This document shows positions 54,419 through 64,000 of a stretch of DNA of 64,000 bases, in pieces. This stretch comes from Filosporella fistucella (Eukaryota > Ascomycota > Leotiomycetes > Helotiales), in contig JAQJZZ010000007.1 in the NCBI GenBank assembly GCA_030077755.1, forward strand, positions 620,001 to 684,000, in the 5' to 3' direction. The position numbers and the translations under genes are program-made. The notes under the pieces were generated by a model, which ran no database searches, was not told the origin of the DNA, and saw only the letters and a list, made by a program, of their open reading frames with translations. The first letter of the stretch is position 1. Each line of letters begins with the position of its first letter.

Positions 54419-56415
54419 TACAACGTGTGATTCTCTTACTGCTCTTTAGATGGTGGTGCATAGCGATGGAGTCATATGGGACGGTTGTGCATAGAGCCTT
54501 AGGGTAGAGAATACACTGATTGCATAAACTTTTATGATACTGTGATTTTGTGATGTTTGAGAGTGCCACTGATACATTTTGATAGCCGGAGATTATGGAT
54601 GAGGCACATACTTCTGACGAAACCCTTGGCAGCGACATTAGCCCTCAAATTTTAGTGCATAAGTATGATATTACTGCGAGAATAATACGTTGTGGATCTG
54701 GAAGGGGAAATGCTCTTTACAGTGTTTTAAGATAGGCCCGAGTCTGAATCTGTGAAGAACCAAAACCTGGGGAATCTCTTTTGGTAACTTGATGGGAATC
54801 CAGACTTAGGTTCGGTGAATAGAGCTCAAGCTCGAGATTCCTCATTTATCTACTCGTTAAGAATCTGTCACATTCGAAGCAATTTTCCTTCCGTGAGATC
54901 TCCTCGGCCTTGCCCAGCAGGATGGCGTCAAGCAACGTCGTCACTTTACTTTAGTTTTCCATTGCTATTACAGCTTTGTTGATTGATTCGTAGAGTCTGC
55001 AGTCCTTTCTCCAAGTTTTCTCGAGAACTCTGTTCTTCGAGTACGAATTCGCAATCATAGAGATTTGGCTCGAGAGAAGTTCGGATATAGTGAAGTGAAT
55101 TCTGCAACCTAAAGAGCCTTGCTGAATACCTAACTATAAAACCTCAAATTTCATCCAATAAACCAAGAAATGACCAAAAAATGTGTGCCAATATGGCAGT
55201 AGCCGTCTTTCTGGTATGCAGGCGGCAAGAAGACACCAAAACCTGGCCTGATCCATCTCTCCATAGCGGTCTCGATGAAGTTCCTCCCCCCGCCAAAGCG
55301 TTCGAGGAACAGTTCCGAGAGTGCCGTGTGTCGGTGAATATAAAATTATGCTAAAATTGAAAGATCAAAAATGTAGAGTCGAATTTTATGTCTAATTGCG
55401 AGAGTGGAGCAATACTCAACTTATTCGTGTTCAAGAAAAATATCTGGAGGAGCAAATTCGAGCTATAAAAGCTTTGATCAAAATCGAACTTGAAGAGATG
55501 CAGTCTTCTCAACCCTAACCACTTTATAAACCTTCCTCTACCCCCAAATGGTTGCGAAGTAAGCTGCAAAAACTGTTTTCTGCCCACTTCTGCTTAGGGA
55601 ATGGTTGACCCTCGAACGAGGAGGAGATCAGGAGGAAGAACAAATATCCGCACCTTTGGAAGAGGTGGCATTTAAGCCAGATCTCTTTTTCTCAGGAAAC
55701 CACTCGAGCACTTCCGACTGACCAGATGATCTCTGGCTTTACTTGCCTGGCTGTTTTTACTCTGGCAAAGTGTCACTCGAGGACCTGGTGATTGGGGGGA
55801 TTTGCAAATCTGAGTAGTGCCTATTCATTGACTACAAAATATTCGGTATGTCCAAGTAGAACATTGGTCCTTCTCGATGTCGTCTAGACAGTCTGGGACA
55901 TTATGCCGAGTGAGGGTTTTATGGTCAAATTGGAACAATTGTGGGATACTTTGAGGCGGGAAGACGTGGTTGGAAGTAAGGAACATGTTTACTCTGTTGG
56001 TACAGAATGTTGCTGAACACGGAAGGATGTGCTTGAAGGTCTTGGAGGATTCTAGAGGACAGCAGTTGGAGCAAGACGTTAGAGAGTTGGCGATTGGCAT
56101 AGAGCAAAGATTTCCGGGACATTGAGTTGCAAGAAATACAAAAGAGCTATACTAGCGAGAGAACTCAGTAAAGATTTGATGAAAAGCGGAGTACTGTCAC
56201 CATGTTTGGAAGTCATTTGACTTAATATGTTGCCACGTTTGGTTTAGTCCGCCTGTGCTTACCAGAAGCTTGCTTCTGAATTGACCATGCTGCAGAAATG
56301 ACACGTCTCCATGAACAAGAAATCGACTTCAAAGCTTTTATTCATCTCCACCAACGCCATCATGCAAATATTTTACCTTCCTATACCCGTACAAGAAATA
56401 TCAATCGCTCCTCGA
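54419..56415. other. Intergenic region with a weak coding remnant
   Basis: 2 kb between convergent genes. A + strand stretch at about 55898-56125 reads MPSEGFMVKLEQLWDTLRRE and then, in another frame, NVAEHGRMCLKVLEDSRGQQ and LEQDVRELAIGIEQRFPGH with a stop. This may be a frameshifted fragment of a lost gene. The rest shows nothing. Confidence 0.3.
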
Positions 56416-57208
56416 TTAGGCCTTCTTTCCTCTTTTCTTTCCCTTCACACTCGCATTCCCACTGACCTCATCCAAGCTTACTCCCGAGCTCTCCGCCAAC
56501 AGACTAGCCCATTTCTCGTCCATACTCTTATTTTCCTCTTCCACGACCTTAACTTTCTTCTTCTTCTCTACCACCTTGGCCGGATCGGCCTTGCCAATCA
56601 CATCCACATTACTCGCCAACATTTGCTGAAAAGGTAGCACGATAAACGAGCCAGCTTTGTCGAACCAAGCTGTGAATGGTTTCTTAATGCTTATTACGCT
56701 TTCCTTCGTTGATTTTCCAGATTTGTCTGTAACAGTGATTATGAGGTTGTAAATAGGAACATGCTTTTCCGTCTTGGTCGAGATTCTGATTTTTTGGCCA
56801 GTGGGTGATGTGCCAACGTAGATAGTTCCCTTTTCTACACCCCAGATCCAGAATGTGAGGGCGCCATTGAGCATAGTGTAGAGAGCTACTGCGACGGCAG
56901 TGTAGTATTTTGTGCTGTCAAATCCGAGTTTGTAGTCCCAATAGAAACAGGCTGCACATATTGCGAAGGCTGTATAGCCCAGTGCGAGACGGACATCGGT
57001 GAGAGTATGGGATTGGGTGAATTTGAGGGAGTTCAGGTAGGCGGGTATAGCATCATCTGAGGTGTTCTTGAGATCTAGAGAGGTGTTAGTTATGGCAGTA
57101 TGACTTCAGAATTTGAGGAATTGGCGGGTAGAATTTGGGTTTGATGCAGAGCTGTAACGGGGATATACCTGCTAATGAATGAACGGAGATTTTCTCTTGA
57201 GAAGCCAT
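56416..57208 (-). CDS. SPC2: Signal peptidase complex subunit 2
   Basis: Two exons, 57208-57169 and 57074-56416, with a 94-bp intron (GTATAT ... CTCTAG); 232 residues. Exon 1 encodes only MASQEKISVHSLA. Two adjacent membrane helices occupy about residues 50-90 (LGYTAFAICAACFYWDYKLG and YTAVAVALYTMLNGALTFWI), followed by a cytosolic beta-rich domain (GTIYVGTSPTGQKIRISTKT, EKHVPIYNLIITVTDK) and a Lys-rich tail (KGKKRGKKA). SPC2 is a non-catalytic subunit that helps the ER signal peptidase contact the Sec61 translocon. It shares a 180-bp divergent promoter with EMC3, another ER membrane-protein biogenesis factor. Confidence 0.9.
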
Positions 57209-57388
57209 GATTGTGGTGAGTTGGCGCAACGAGGTTGTAGAAGGTATTAAATCTGACGCGGACGAGGAACGTGTCTTGAACGCAGCTCTCGGATCGTGCC
57301 GAGCTAGCGCCGAAGCCACTTCAACATCAGCTCCGAATTGAAGCTTTATTGATTTTATCAACCACGACGAATATTAACGAGATTAACA
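57209..57388. promoter_or_regulatory. Shared divergent promoter, SPC2 / EMC3
   Basis: A 180-bp gap between divergent start codons of two ER membrane-protein biogenesis genes. Co-regulation is plausible; no specific site identified. Confidence 0.5.
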
Positions 57389-58373
57389 ATGGCGCAAGCT
57401 CCTGTTCAGACGATCCATAGGGATCCGCAGCTATTGTAAGATAGGAGAAACAGGGAGAGACTGGATTCGGCACTGACGATGTTGTAGCTACTGGATCTTG
57501 ATTCCTATCACGGTGGTCATGGTATTTGTTCTAGCTTTGCTGAACGTGCAGAATGGTATCTAACATTATACAGATCCTTACCGGAATTCTGCGCCACTAT
57601 GCAACAGTTCTCATGGCTACAACTCCCAAAAAGCAAGAGCTTCCTGCAATCCGGGAACAACGTTCCCTGCTGAGGGGTATCAACCTCCGTGCAAACGCGA
57701 ATGTAATTTCTCCAACGTCCTTCCAGACTCGAAGGGACTATCTTGTGAATGCGTATGAAACCGGTGCATTCTTGAAAGAACCTGAGAAGAAGGGACAAGC
57801 TGCTCCGAATCCAATGACAGATCCTGCTGCTATGGAGGGAATGATGGGCATGATGAAGGGAAATATGGCCATGATGGTCCCGCAAACTTTGATCATGGGG
57901 TGGATCAACGCATTTTTCAGTGGTTTTGTGATCAGTATGTGGGAATTTCTTCGATGTACGGGCATATGCTGATGATATAGTTCGTTTACCATTCCCGGTC
58001 ACGATCAAGTTCAAAAGCATGTTACAAGCAGGTGTTGCTACGAGAGATATGGATCCTCAATGGATGTCATCGATCTCGTGGTACGTGCTGTGCATTTTCG
58101 GATTGCAGTCGGTCTTTAATTACTTGCTGGGCAGCGATAATGGTAGGTTTGGCAATCGAGTTGGCATGAAAAGTGGGCTAACGAGCAGTAGCTGCCAGCC
58201 AAATGCAGCAGCAAATGGGGCAAATGGGCCCAGGCGCAGGGGCTCAAATGTTCGGTCCTGGTATGGATCCAGACAAGCAATTCCAGGGTGAGGCAGAGAA
58301 CTTAGCAGTGTTGGCTCATGAGTACACTTTAGCCGGCATCGAGGATAGACTATTAGAGACGGTGGAGGTTTAA
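57389..58373 (+). CDS. EMC3: ER membrane protein complex subunit 3
   Basis: Five exons: 57389-57435, 57488-57521, 57574-57934, 57981-58142, 58192-58373; introns of 46-52 bp; 261 residues. Residues 16-45 form the first membrane helix (YWILIPITVVMILTGILRHY). The EMC3 block follows: LPAIREQRSLLRGINLRANA, NPMTDPAAMEGMMGMMKGNM, MVPQTLIMGWINAFFSGFVI, RLPFPVTIKFKSMLQ and WMSSISWYVLCIFGLQSVFN. It ends with a Met/Gln-rich stretch and LAGIEDRLLETVEV. EMC3 is related to YidC/Oxa1 and forms part of the hydrophilic vestibule of the EMC insertase, which inserts tail-anchored and multipass proteins into the ER. Confidence 0.95.
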
Positions 58374-58923
58374 TATGCCTTGAGGGCCTGTATCTGCAAA
58401 CAACACTCCAGTTGTGAAAGTTGGAGTCTCTGGGACATCGCCGCAGCTTTGCGCGGATGACATTCATGGATAAGAGAAAAGTGCCAAAGTGGCGCATTCC
58501 CTCCATTTTCAATGTCGGACGAGGATCACATTTATCAACAGAAAAATGAAGATGTATTCCACTTTCTCCAGGGCAACGTATTTCCTTTCAATCAGATTTG
58601 CTATAACAGCACAAACAACCTCTTGTGCGTTCTTTCAACTTCGATATCTAGATTGCTCTAGTTCTGCTACAAGTGGGACCAGCTGCTGTCGTTCCTTCCG
58701 ACTCCCTGTCCATGCTCCTTCCACTTCCAACTCCGCTTGCTTCCACCATTTTTAATTTCTAGTCCACAGCCCAATCATCTAAACTGCCATACTATTCACG
58801 TATCTTCCTCTTCGAGCATCAGCTAGCAGATATCCACCTGCATACTCCCCTCATCTTGAAATACAAAACCTTTTTTGCAACTTTCAAAGAATTGCCAGAT
58901 TACACGAATCCTCTGATTCATCC
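58374..58923. other. Spacer
   Basis: 3' flank of EMC3 and CT-rich leader of the BTB pseudogene. Confidence 0.4.
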
Positions 58924-59910
58924 ATGAGTTCATCTAATCAGATTGAGATTCCCGACAGTGGCGACGAAAAGAATGCCCCGATTTGAAGTGCGGAGGATCT
59001 CGAGGGTCCTTACTCTAACCTCGAGCGCTTGCAAGGTGGCAGCACGGCTGAGGCTGCTCGCCATATGCCACAGCCTCCGACACGCCTCAGTGGCAACTCC
59101 GAGACTCAGAAAATGGGGCCAGAGACGAGCGATCTCGCAGCCGTCAAGCGACCTACGGAATCAGGGGAGGAAGCTCGTCCTTTAAAGAAGCAGAGACTTC
59201 TTAGGTGTATTTGCCTGACTTTAAGACACCAAAGCTGAGTTGTAAATGTTCATCAGTGCTCAGGTGTATAGGGGAGACCGTTACCCTGGTCGTGGGCAAT
59301 AATAAGACCCCCGTTGTTGTACACAAGAATGTCCTGCGCGACGCAAGTCCGTTCTTCAAAGCTGCGTGCAAGCCTGAGTGGCACCAGGATGCCGGCAAAT
59401 CTATTTCCCTCCCCGATGACGAACCAGCTGCAGTACAAGTAATGGCATACTGGATGTATCACGACGAAATATGTGTTCCCAGGGGACATCAAAGTTCATA
59501 TTTCATCTCAAAACTCTTTGTGGACGTGTTCTTGATGGCAGATAAATACTTGATGCCCCGGCTTTGTAATGCTGCTATTAATGGGCTTCTCATCCTTCAA
59601 ATTTCGCACCCATCCGGCATAATATATCAATCCGGTACTATATATGAGAATACTTCTCCGGGATATCACTTAAGCTGACAGTCCATGGTATGCGAGCAGC
59701 GGGGCTAAGAATTTGTGGGCATGACCTTTGTCATGGGCTGGCCATTGATCTTACCCTGGAAGCATTCGACAGTAGAGAAGGACTTTCCAATGGCTTCATA
59801 GACAAGAGATCACCATTCGAGGATTTCTGTCGTGATTTCACGCACACGTAGAAGAGCTTCAAGGAAAGTGCGAGCACCCAAAAAGCTATGCGTTGGCAGA
59901 TGATGGTTAA
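58924..59910 (+). pseudogene. BTB/POZ-domain gene, decayed (copy 1)
   Basis: Starts MSSSNQIEIPDSGDEKNAP and meets TGA at 58984-58986 (one C-to-T from CGA), after which the same frame stays coding through SAEDLEGPYSNLERLQGG to ARPLKKQRLL. A GT-AG intron (59205-59265) joins in phase to RCIGETVTLVVG. A BTB/POZ core follows: TPVVVHKNVLRDASPFFKAA, CKPEWHQD, MAYWMYHDEICVP, FVDVFLMADKYLMPRLCNAA. The frame ends at 59678, but coding-like sequence continues in the next frame (LTVHGMRAAGLRICGHDLCH ... FEDFCRDF) and then in a third (HVEELQGKCEHPKSYALADD, stop 59908-59910). So there is one nonsense and at least two frameshift lesions. BTB proteins of this fungal family have no known function. A related decayed copy follows at 60.9 kb. 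Confidence 0.7.
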
Positions 59911-60886
59911 TTTCTCGACTCGGCTTCCATCTTCGTTGCACCGTGGGTCTTTCAAGGCATAAACTTGGTGGAAAATACGTTTTGCATGGCTTTCTGTTCT
60001 CTTGAAACCGAAGTTTGCTGTTTCTATCGTCTTAGAAGAGCATATCTTTCATGATGAAGACATGTCTTCAGAACTACAAATCCTCTGGGCTGGCACCTTG
60101 ATACTTAATCTTGGGTGATTCATGTGCCAGAAATATGACTCTTACAGGAGCCTGAGACGGAAACCGAATTCCCTTCTTGGGATCGCGAAAGTATTTTAAA
60201 CAGCGATATATGGATTGGTAATTAAACTCTTCATCCATTAGTAGCAGTTATTCTGCCTTTGCTCTTCTTGGTGAGCAGCCACTGGACACTTGCAACCAAC
60301 TCTTCTACGTGTACACAAGCTTTAATCTATCTCGATTTGTTTTTGTAACCCTTCCAGAGCGGGAACCAGAATGCACATTTTTGGATATTGAATTTCAGGA
60401 TTCACGGTCAATGTGTTGGTAGCCTACCTAGTCAATTGTACTATCACGACTCTCCCAGGCAAGCCCAGTGTCAAACTCTGCGGATGATCAATCAGAAACT
60501 ATTCAGCTTCACAATCTTGTCGCTCTCATATTTGCCCCCAGTCATGCTACTGTAGTATTAATTCGATCTCCAATAAATCTACCCCTGGAAAAGCATTACC
60601 TCCTCTCAACCTCCACTCCTCGACTTCCGAATTCTCACCAATCCCATCGCTCACCAATTTCAGCTTTTTATTTCTAGTTGGTGTTACATTGCCTTTCCAA
60701 ACCATCCAGATCTGTAGCTGAAAGAAATAGCAACCTAACCCCCAATCGAACTCGGAAATAACCTTTCTCAGAAATGAAAATCTCAGCGGCGTTCCTCTAA
60801 CTGGCGATTCGGCATCTAATTGCGCAGAAAGTAATCAAGGAAGAGAAAAAAATCCAGTTCAATCCTAGAATATTGGCACAGTTGCA
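59911..60886. other. Spacer between the two BTB copies
   Basis: CT-rich towards its right end; no coding signal. Confidence 0.4.
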
Positions 60887-61715
60887 ATGGCTTCTGCACC
60901 TACGACAAATTCGAACGAAGATCTGCCTTTCAAGAAAGCTAGGTTGTTGGGGTAAGTAGAAGGCGCAAATAACTATTCAAACAATGCCGCTATATCGCTA
61001 GCTATGCGATGTTATCATAAGAGCCTCGAAGTTCATGCTGACGCGCTATGGAGGTCTCTTGACGAAGTCATTACACTATTGGTTGGAACTGAAGAGGCAC
61101 CAGTCGTTGTCCATAAAAACATTCTCTGCGCCTACAGTCCGTTCTTTGAGGTATCTTGCAAACCGGAATGGATGAGACTCGAAGATAAAACCATCAAATC
61201 ACCAGAGGATGACCTCATGGCGATTAAAGGGATGGTATACTGGATGTACAACAACGGAATATGCACGCCATCGTGCTTACGGCTGCTCCCACAAGATCAT
61301 CTAGTGAGCAGAGGAGATGCCATGAATTCCATCTTCGGGTTCTTCGTTAAGCTCTATTGTCTTGGTGAAAAGTATCAAATCCAAAGACTCCGCAACAATG
61401 CTATCGATGCAATTATTGCTCGTCGAAATTTTGCGGACATACCCTCTTGCACTATCTCTATATGTCTATGAGCATACTCTGCCGGATTCACCCCTTCGGA
61501 AATTGCTCGTCCACATTTGAATATTCTACTATGAGAGCAAACAATTGAAGGAATGTAGGGAGCACTTGGCGCCCAAGTTCGTTTTTGATCTCGCATGTGG
61601 CGGTGCCGATAACGAACATATCGAGAGTCCGGCACATTATTTCTGCGAACAACACCACGAGCATGATCTCGCCACACCTATTTGCAAGGAGTTGGTGAAA
61701 GCAAAATCTAAGTAG
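60887..61715 (+). pseudogene. BTB/POZ-domain gene, decayed (copy 2)
   Basis: Exon 1 60887-60951 (MASAPTTNSNEDLPFKKARL, then LG) joins through a 102-bp intron (GTAAGT ... TGGAG) in phase 2 to SLDEVITLLVG. The BTB core is APVVVHKNILCAYSPFFEVS, CKPEWMRLED, MVYWMYNNGICTP, FVKLYCLGEKYQIQRLRNNA. The frame stops at 61471, but the expected C-terminal part continues in another frame: ALSLYVYEHTLPDSPLRKLL, an in-frame TGA, then FYYESKQLKECREHLAPKFV, FDLACGGADNEHIES and HHEHDLATPICKELVKAKSK with TAG at 61713-61715. One frameshift and one nonsense lesion are therefore present. The intron position and phase match copy 1, so the two are paralogues. A truncated BTB protein of about 160 residues could still be made. 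Confidence 0.68.
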
Positions 61716-62200
61716 ATTTCAAATCTGTGATGTATTATGTTCCGTGGGTACATTGCTTTGCACTTTGAAAGCCTTAGCTGCACCGGAATTCAACTTCTTT
61801 CTCCTCGAAACCTTTCGAGGTCTCTTTAGCTAGAGAACATACCCACGAAGAAGAAGAAAGCAGCTTCTTGAAGGCTTGTTAGGCGCTAATGAAATTAAGC
61901 ATAATTACGAAGACATGGCTCGGCACAGCGTGGAAACGACATACATAGGTTGATCGCTGATGACGTGGAAACCCGGGCATGGGCTGATCAGTTTTCAATT
62001 GCTGGGTACCGAACAGATAAAGACACAAGCAGAATTCATTGCACATTAACTAAAACAAAGCTTTTCGGCGTTCATGTTCTATTCTGGGGGAAGAAAAAAA
62101 TCCTCTTCCTCATATGACGCAAGACAATTTACAATAGCATTTTCTGTGGCCGACTCCAGCCAACTCCTTAACGCCATTCCATGCTACGTGAAAATTATAG
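61716..62200. other. Spacer
   Basis: Between BTB copy 2 and the 3' end of RPF2; nothing recognised. Confidence 0.4.
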
Positions 62201-63224
62201 TCATGCCTTCCTAGGCTTCTTAACAGGCTCATCATCACTTACAATATCCTCCTCCATCTCATCCTCTGAATCCACAATATCTCTACTCCTCTTCAACCCC
62301 TTCATTTTCCTCGTCTGCAACTCCTTAAGATCCTGCTTGCCGAGATGTATCCTACCCATCTTATCACCTACGATGTCCGTCGAAATATTCTTCTTTGGTC
62401 TTTCGGCACTCGTCCTTGCCTTCTTCATTGCTTCCTTCAACATACTCTCATCTGCTTCCTTTACCCGTCCAACTCGGAAATCCATTCGAGGTCCCATCTC
62501 CTCAACCTCCACTCTGGGTAATTTTTGCCCGCTTCTCTTCGTCCGGATGAGATAGACTCTAAAATGGACACTTGGTTTTGTTTCCTCTCCATCTACAGTA
62601 TCCCTTGCACTGATCGAAACCACATACTGTAAGCCCTCAACATCAACCTTGTCGGCTGGTTCCCCCTTGAAAAAGTCCGTGAAGAAACTTTTTATAAGTG
62701 TATACTCGTTCGTAACCGGGCTCTCGAAAGGCGTGCCTGCGAATAGAAGCATAGGTTTTAATCCAACCGCACATTTCTTGTTCTTAAATTGGGCCAACTG
62801 TCTAAAGCTCTCGGGATCCAGATATAATTCTATCATATCAAGAACCTTATATCCGAATGTCCTGATGAACGTAATGGCATGCGGCCTCTTTTTGCTGGTG
62901 CTGCCGAAGACAAGCATTGATGCATCGTTCTTCTCAGAGAAGAACTCGAGAGATGCAGGATCTTCGAAAGGATGAATAGCATTTTTCTTGGTGAATTTTT
63001 TGGCGAGAGGAATGCGAAGTTGGTAGAGATCTGTGAGTGCATCTTGCACAACTTGCGAACAGGTTGTGCCGCGAAGGAAGAGGGATGTTTTAGGATTCTC
63101 GATAGGTTTTGGGGCCTTTTTATCGAGGGCTCTTTTAGAGCGGGCGTTGCGGGGTTTGCTGTTTAATATTAGCTTTTTTATCAATTGAGAGCACATGGAT
63201 ATCTGCATACATTTGGCGCAACAT
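62201..63224 (-). CDS. RPF2: Ribosome biogenesis protein RPF2 (Brix domain)
   Basis: Two exons, 63224-63211 (MLRQ plus two bases) and 63158-62201, with a 52-bp intron (GTATGC ... AACAG); 323 residues. The Brix domain spans about residues 25-235: KTSLFLRGTTCSQVVQDALT, YQLRIPLAKKFTKKNAIHPF, FFSEKNDASMLVFGSTSKKR, PHAITFIRTFGYKVLDMIEL, CAVGLKPMLLFAGTPFE, VVSISARD. A basic/acidic tail follows (KGLKRSRDIV, EDEMEEDIVSDDEPVKKPRK). Rpf2 with Rrs1 recruits the 5S RNP (5S rRNA, uL5, uL18) to pre-60S particles in the nucleolus. The tiny first exon is required: without it the frame starts at a poor internal Met. Confidence 0.95.
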
Positions 63225-63676
63225 TTTTGGGTTACGTTGTGGGATTGAACTTGATGGTGATGTTCTGGACTCAGCGCAAGAGCTCCAAAATATTTTCTGC
63301 TATCGAAAATAATCGGCAATCGATAATGAAATTTATTTTCGGCCTTAGGCTCAATCTATTGCAGCCTGACTCGTGCAGCGGTTCACATGCTATTTTGGCG
63401 GCTGCAAGGCTTCTGGATCCCTGCAAGGATGTCGGGTTCTGTGGGGTACGGATCTGGAGAACAAGCATATGTTTTGCCTCGTGCCGGCTCTCATTCCTGC
63501 TTGCTCAAATTCTCTACAACTTCTTCTCTTTTTCAACCAACTCTCTAATACTGCGCCATTGTTTGAGGACCAAAGGTACAAATGCGCGAGCAGCGGTAGC
63601 ATTTTTTATCTCTCTTTGCTGCGAGAGTGCCAACTGGTTTCTACAAGCTGGAGTTGCCGAGGCTTGTGTCGGCATC
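63225..63676. other. Divergent promoter region, RPF2 / PXMP4-like
   Basis: 450 bp between divergent starts, with CT-rich sequence near 63500-63540. Frames here have no conserved content. Confidence 0.45.
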
Positions 63677-64000
63677 ATGTCTGGAGTTGAAGGAATCAAG
63701 GTATTTCCCCCCGATTTCAATCGCTGGAGAATTGCTGATGGCGGATGGTATAGAAAGCGCTCGAGAGTATAATACTCAATCCGAAATATGCAGATGTCCT
63801 TGCTGTGCTGAAAGGAGCTCGCAATGGTGCTGTCTATGGTGCGAAAGTGCGATTTCCGCATGCGCTGGTGTGAGTTTACCCTCTCTACCCCGATGAATGG
63901 GCTCAGTGAATGGCAGATGCTGATGGCTGTTATAGCATGATATTTCTCTTCCGTTCCGGCACGGTGCAAGAGAAACTCTCCCTTATTTTCAAAGCTACGA
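63677..64000 (+). CDS. Peroxisomal membrane protein 4 (PXMP4/PMP24)-like, 5' part (cut by window end)
   Basis: Three exons visible: 63677-63700, 63754-63869 and 63936 onward, open to the window end; about 68 residues. Introns of 53 and 66 bp keep phase. The peptide MSGVEGIKKALESIILNPKY continues ADVLAVLKGARNGAVYGAKV, RFPHALVMIFLFRSGTVQEK and LSLIFKAT, close to the N-terminus of PXMP4 (LKG-RNGAVYGAKIR-PHALVM). The family is related to Tim17/22-type membrane proteins and sits in the peroxisomal membrane; its exact role is unclear. The C-terminal helices lie beyond the window. Confidence 0.88.

Overview
This window is nuclear DNA of a filamentous ascomycete (Pezizomycotina; the gene families and the style of the lineage-specific genes suggest Leotiomycetes, but that placement is inference). 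The evidence is short GT-AG introns (mostly 43-102 bp), a HET-domain gene, a Zn2Cys6 regulator, expanded BTB genes, and single-copy eukaryotic housekeeping genes (eIF3d, RPF2, SPC2, EMC3, MTD1, MMS19) scattered singly on both strands rather than in operons.

Layout. 1-1.7 kb: 5' part of a Rim15-type PAS kinase, preceded by 5.5 kb without a supported gene. 7.2-21 kb: an accessory tract. A decayed ORF (7.2-8.0 kb) is followed by an intact Zn2Cys6 regulator, a secreted alpha/beta-hydrolase and a Ysc84-type actin-patch protein. From 15.2 to 20.7 kb lies a gene graveyard: at least three long frames interrupted only by stop codons that one C-to-T change on the coding strand would create from Gln or Arg codons, plus a degenerate tandem repeat of about 113-120 bp. 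21-30.4 kb: a possible self/non-self or cell-death locus with a HET protein, a conserved unknown 279-aa protein, a divergently transcribed TPR-CHAT protease-like protein, and a polytopic membrane protein. 31-43.6 kb: eIF3d, a five-exon bZIP factor, a PlsC-type acyltransferase, a small proline-rich ORF, a degenerate-RING protein, and a head-to-head pair made of a membrane protein and a coiled-coil protein. 44.8-64 kb: an eight-cysteine GPI-type secreted protein, an intron-containing tRNA-Pro(UGG), MTD1, MMS19, SPC2/EMC3 on a shared 180-bp promoter, two tandem decayed BTB genes, RPF2, and the start of a PXMP4/PMP24-like peroxisomal protein cut by the window end.

How the parts relate. The housekeeping genes act in separate pathways: translation initiation, 60S assembly, ER signal-peptide cleavage and membrane insertion, folate one-carbon metabolism, and Fe-S protein assembly. 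The strongest candidate for something undescribed is the HET / unknown / TPR-CHAT block at 21-29 kb. The second theme is nonsense and frameshift decay limited to accessory genes, with housekeeping genes beside them intact, as expected from repeat-induced point mutation or pseudogenisation of expanded families. All splice sites and family calls were read by eye from the sequence; no database search was run.
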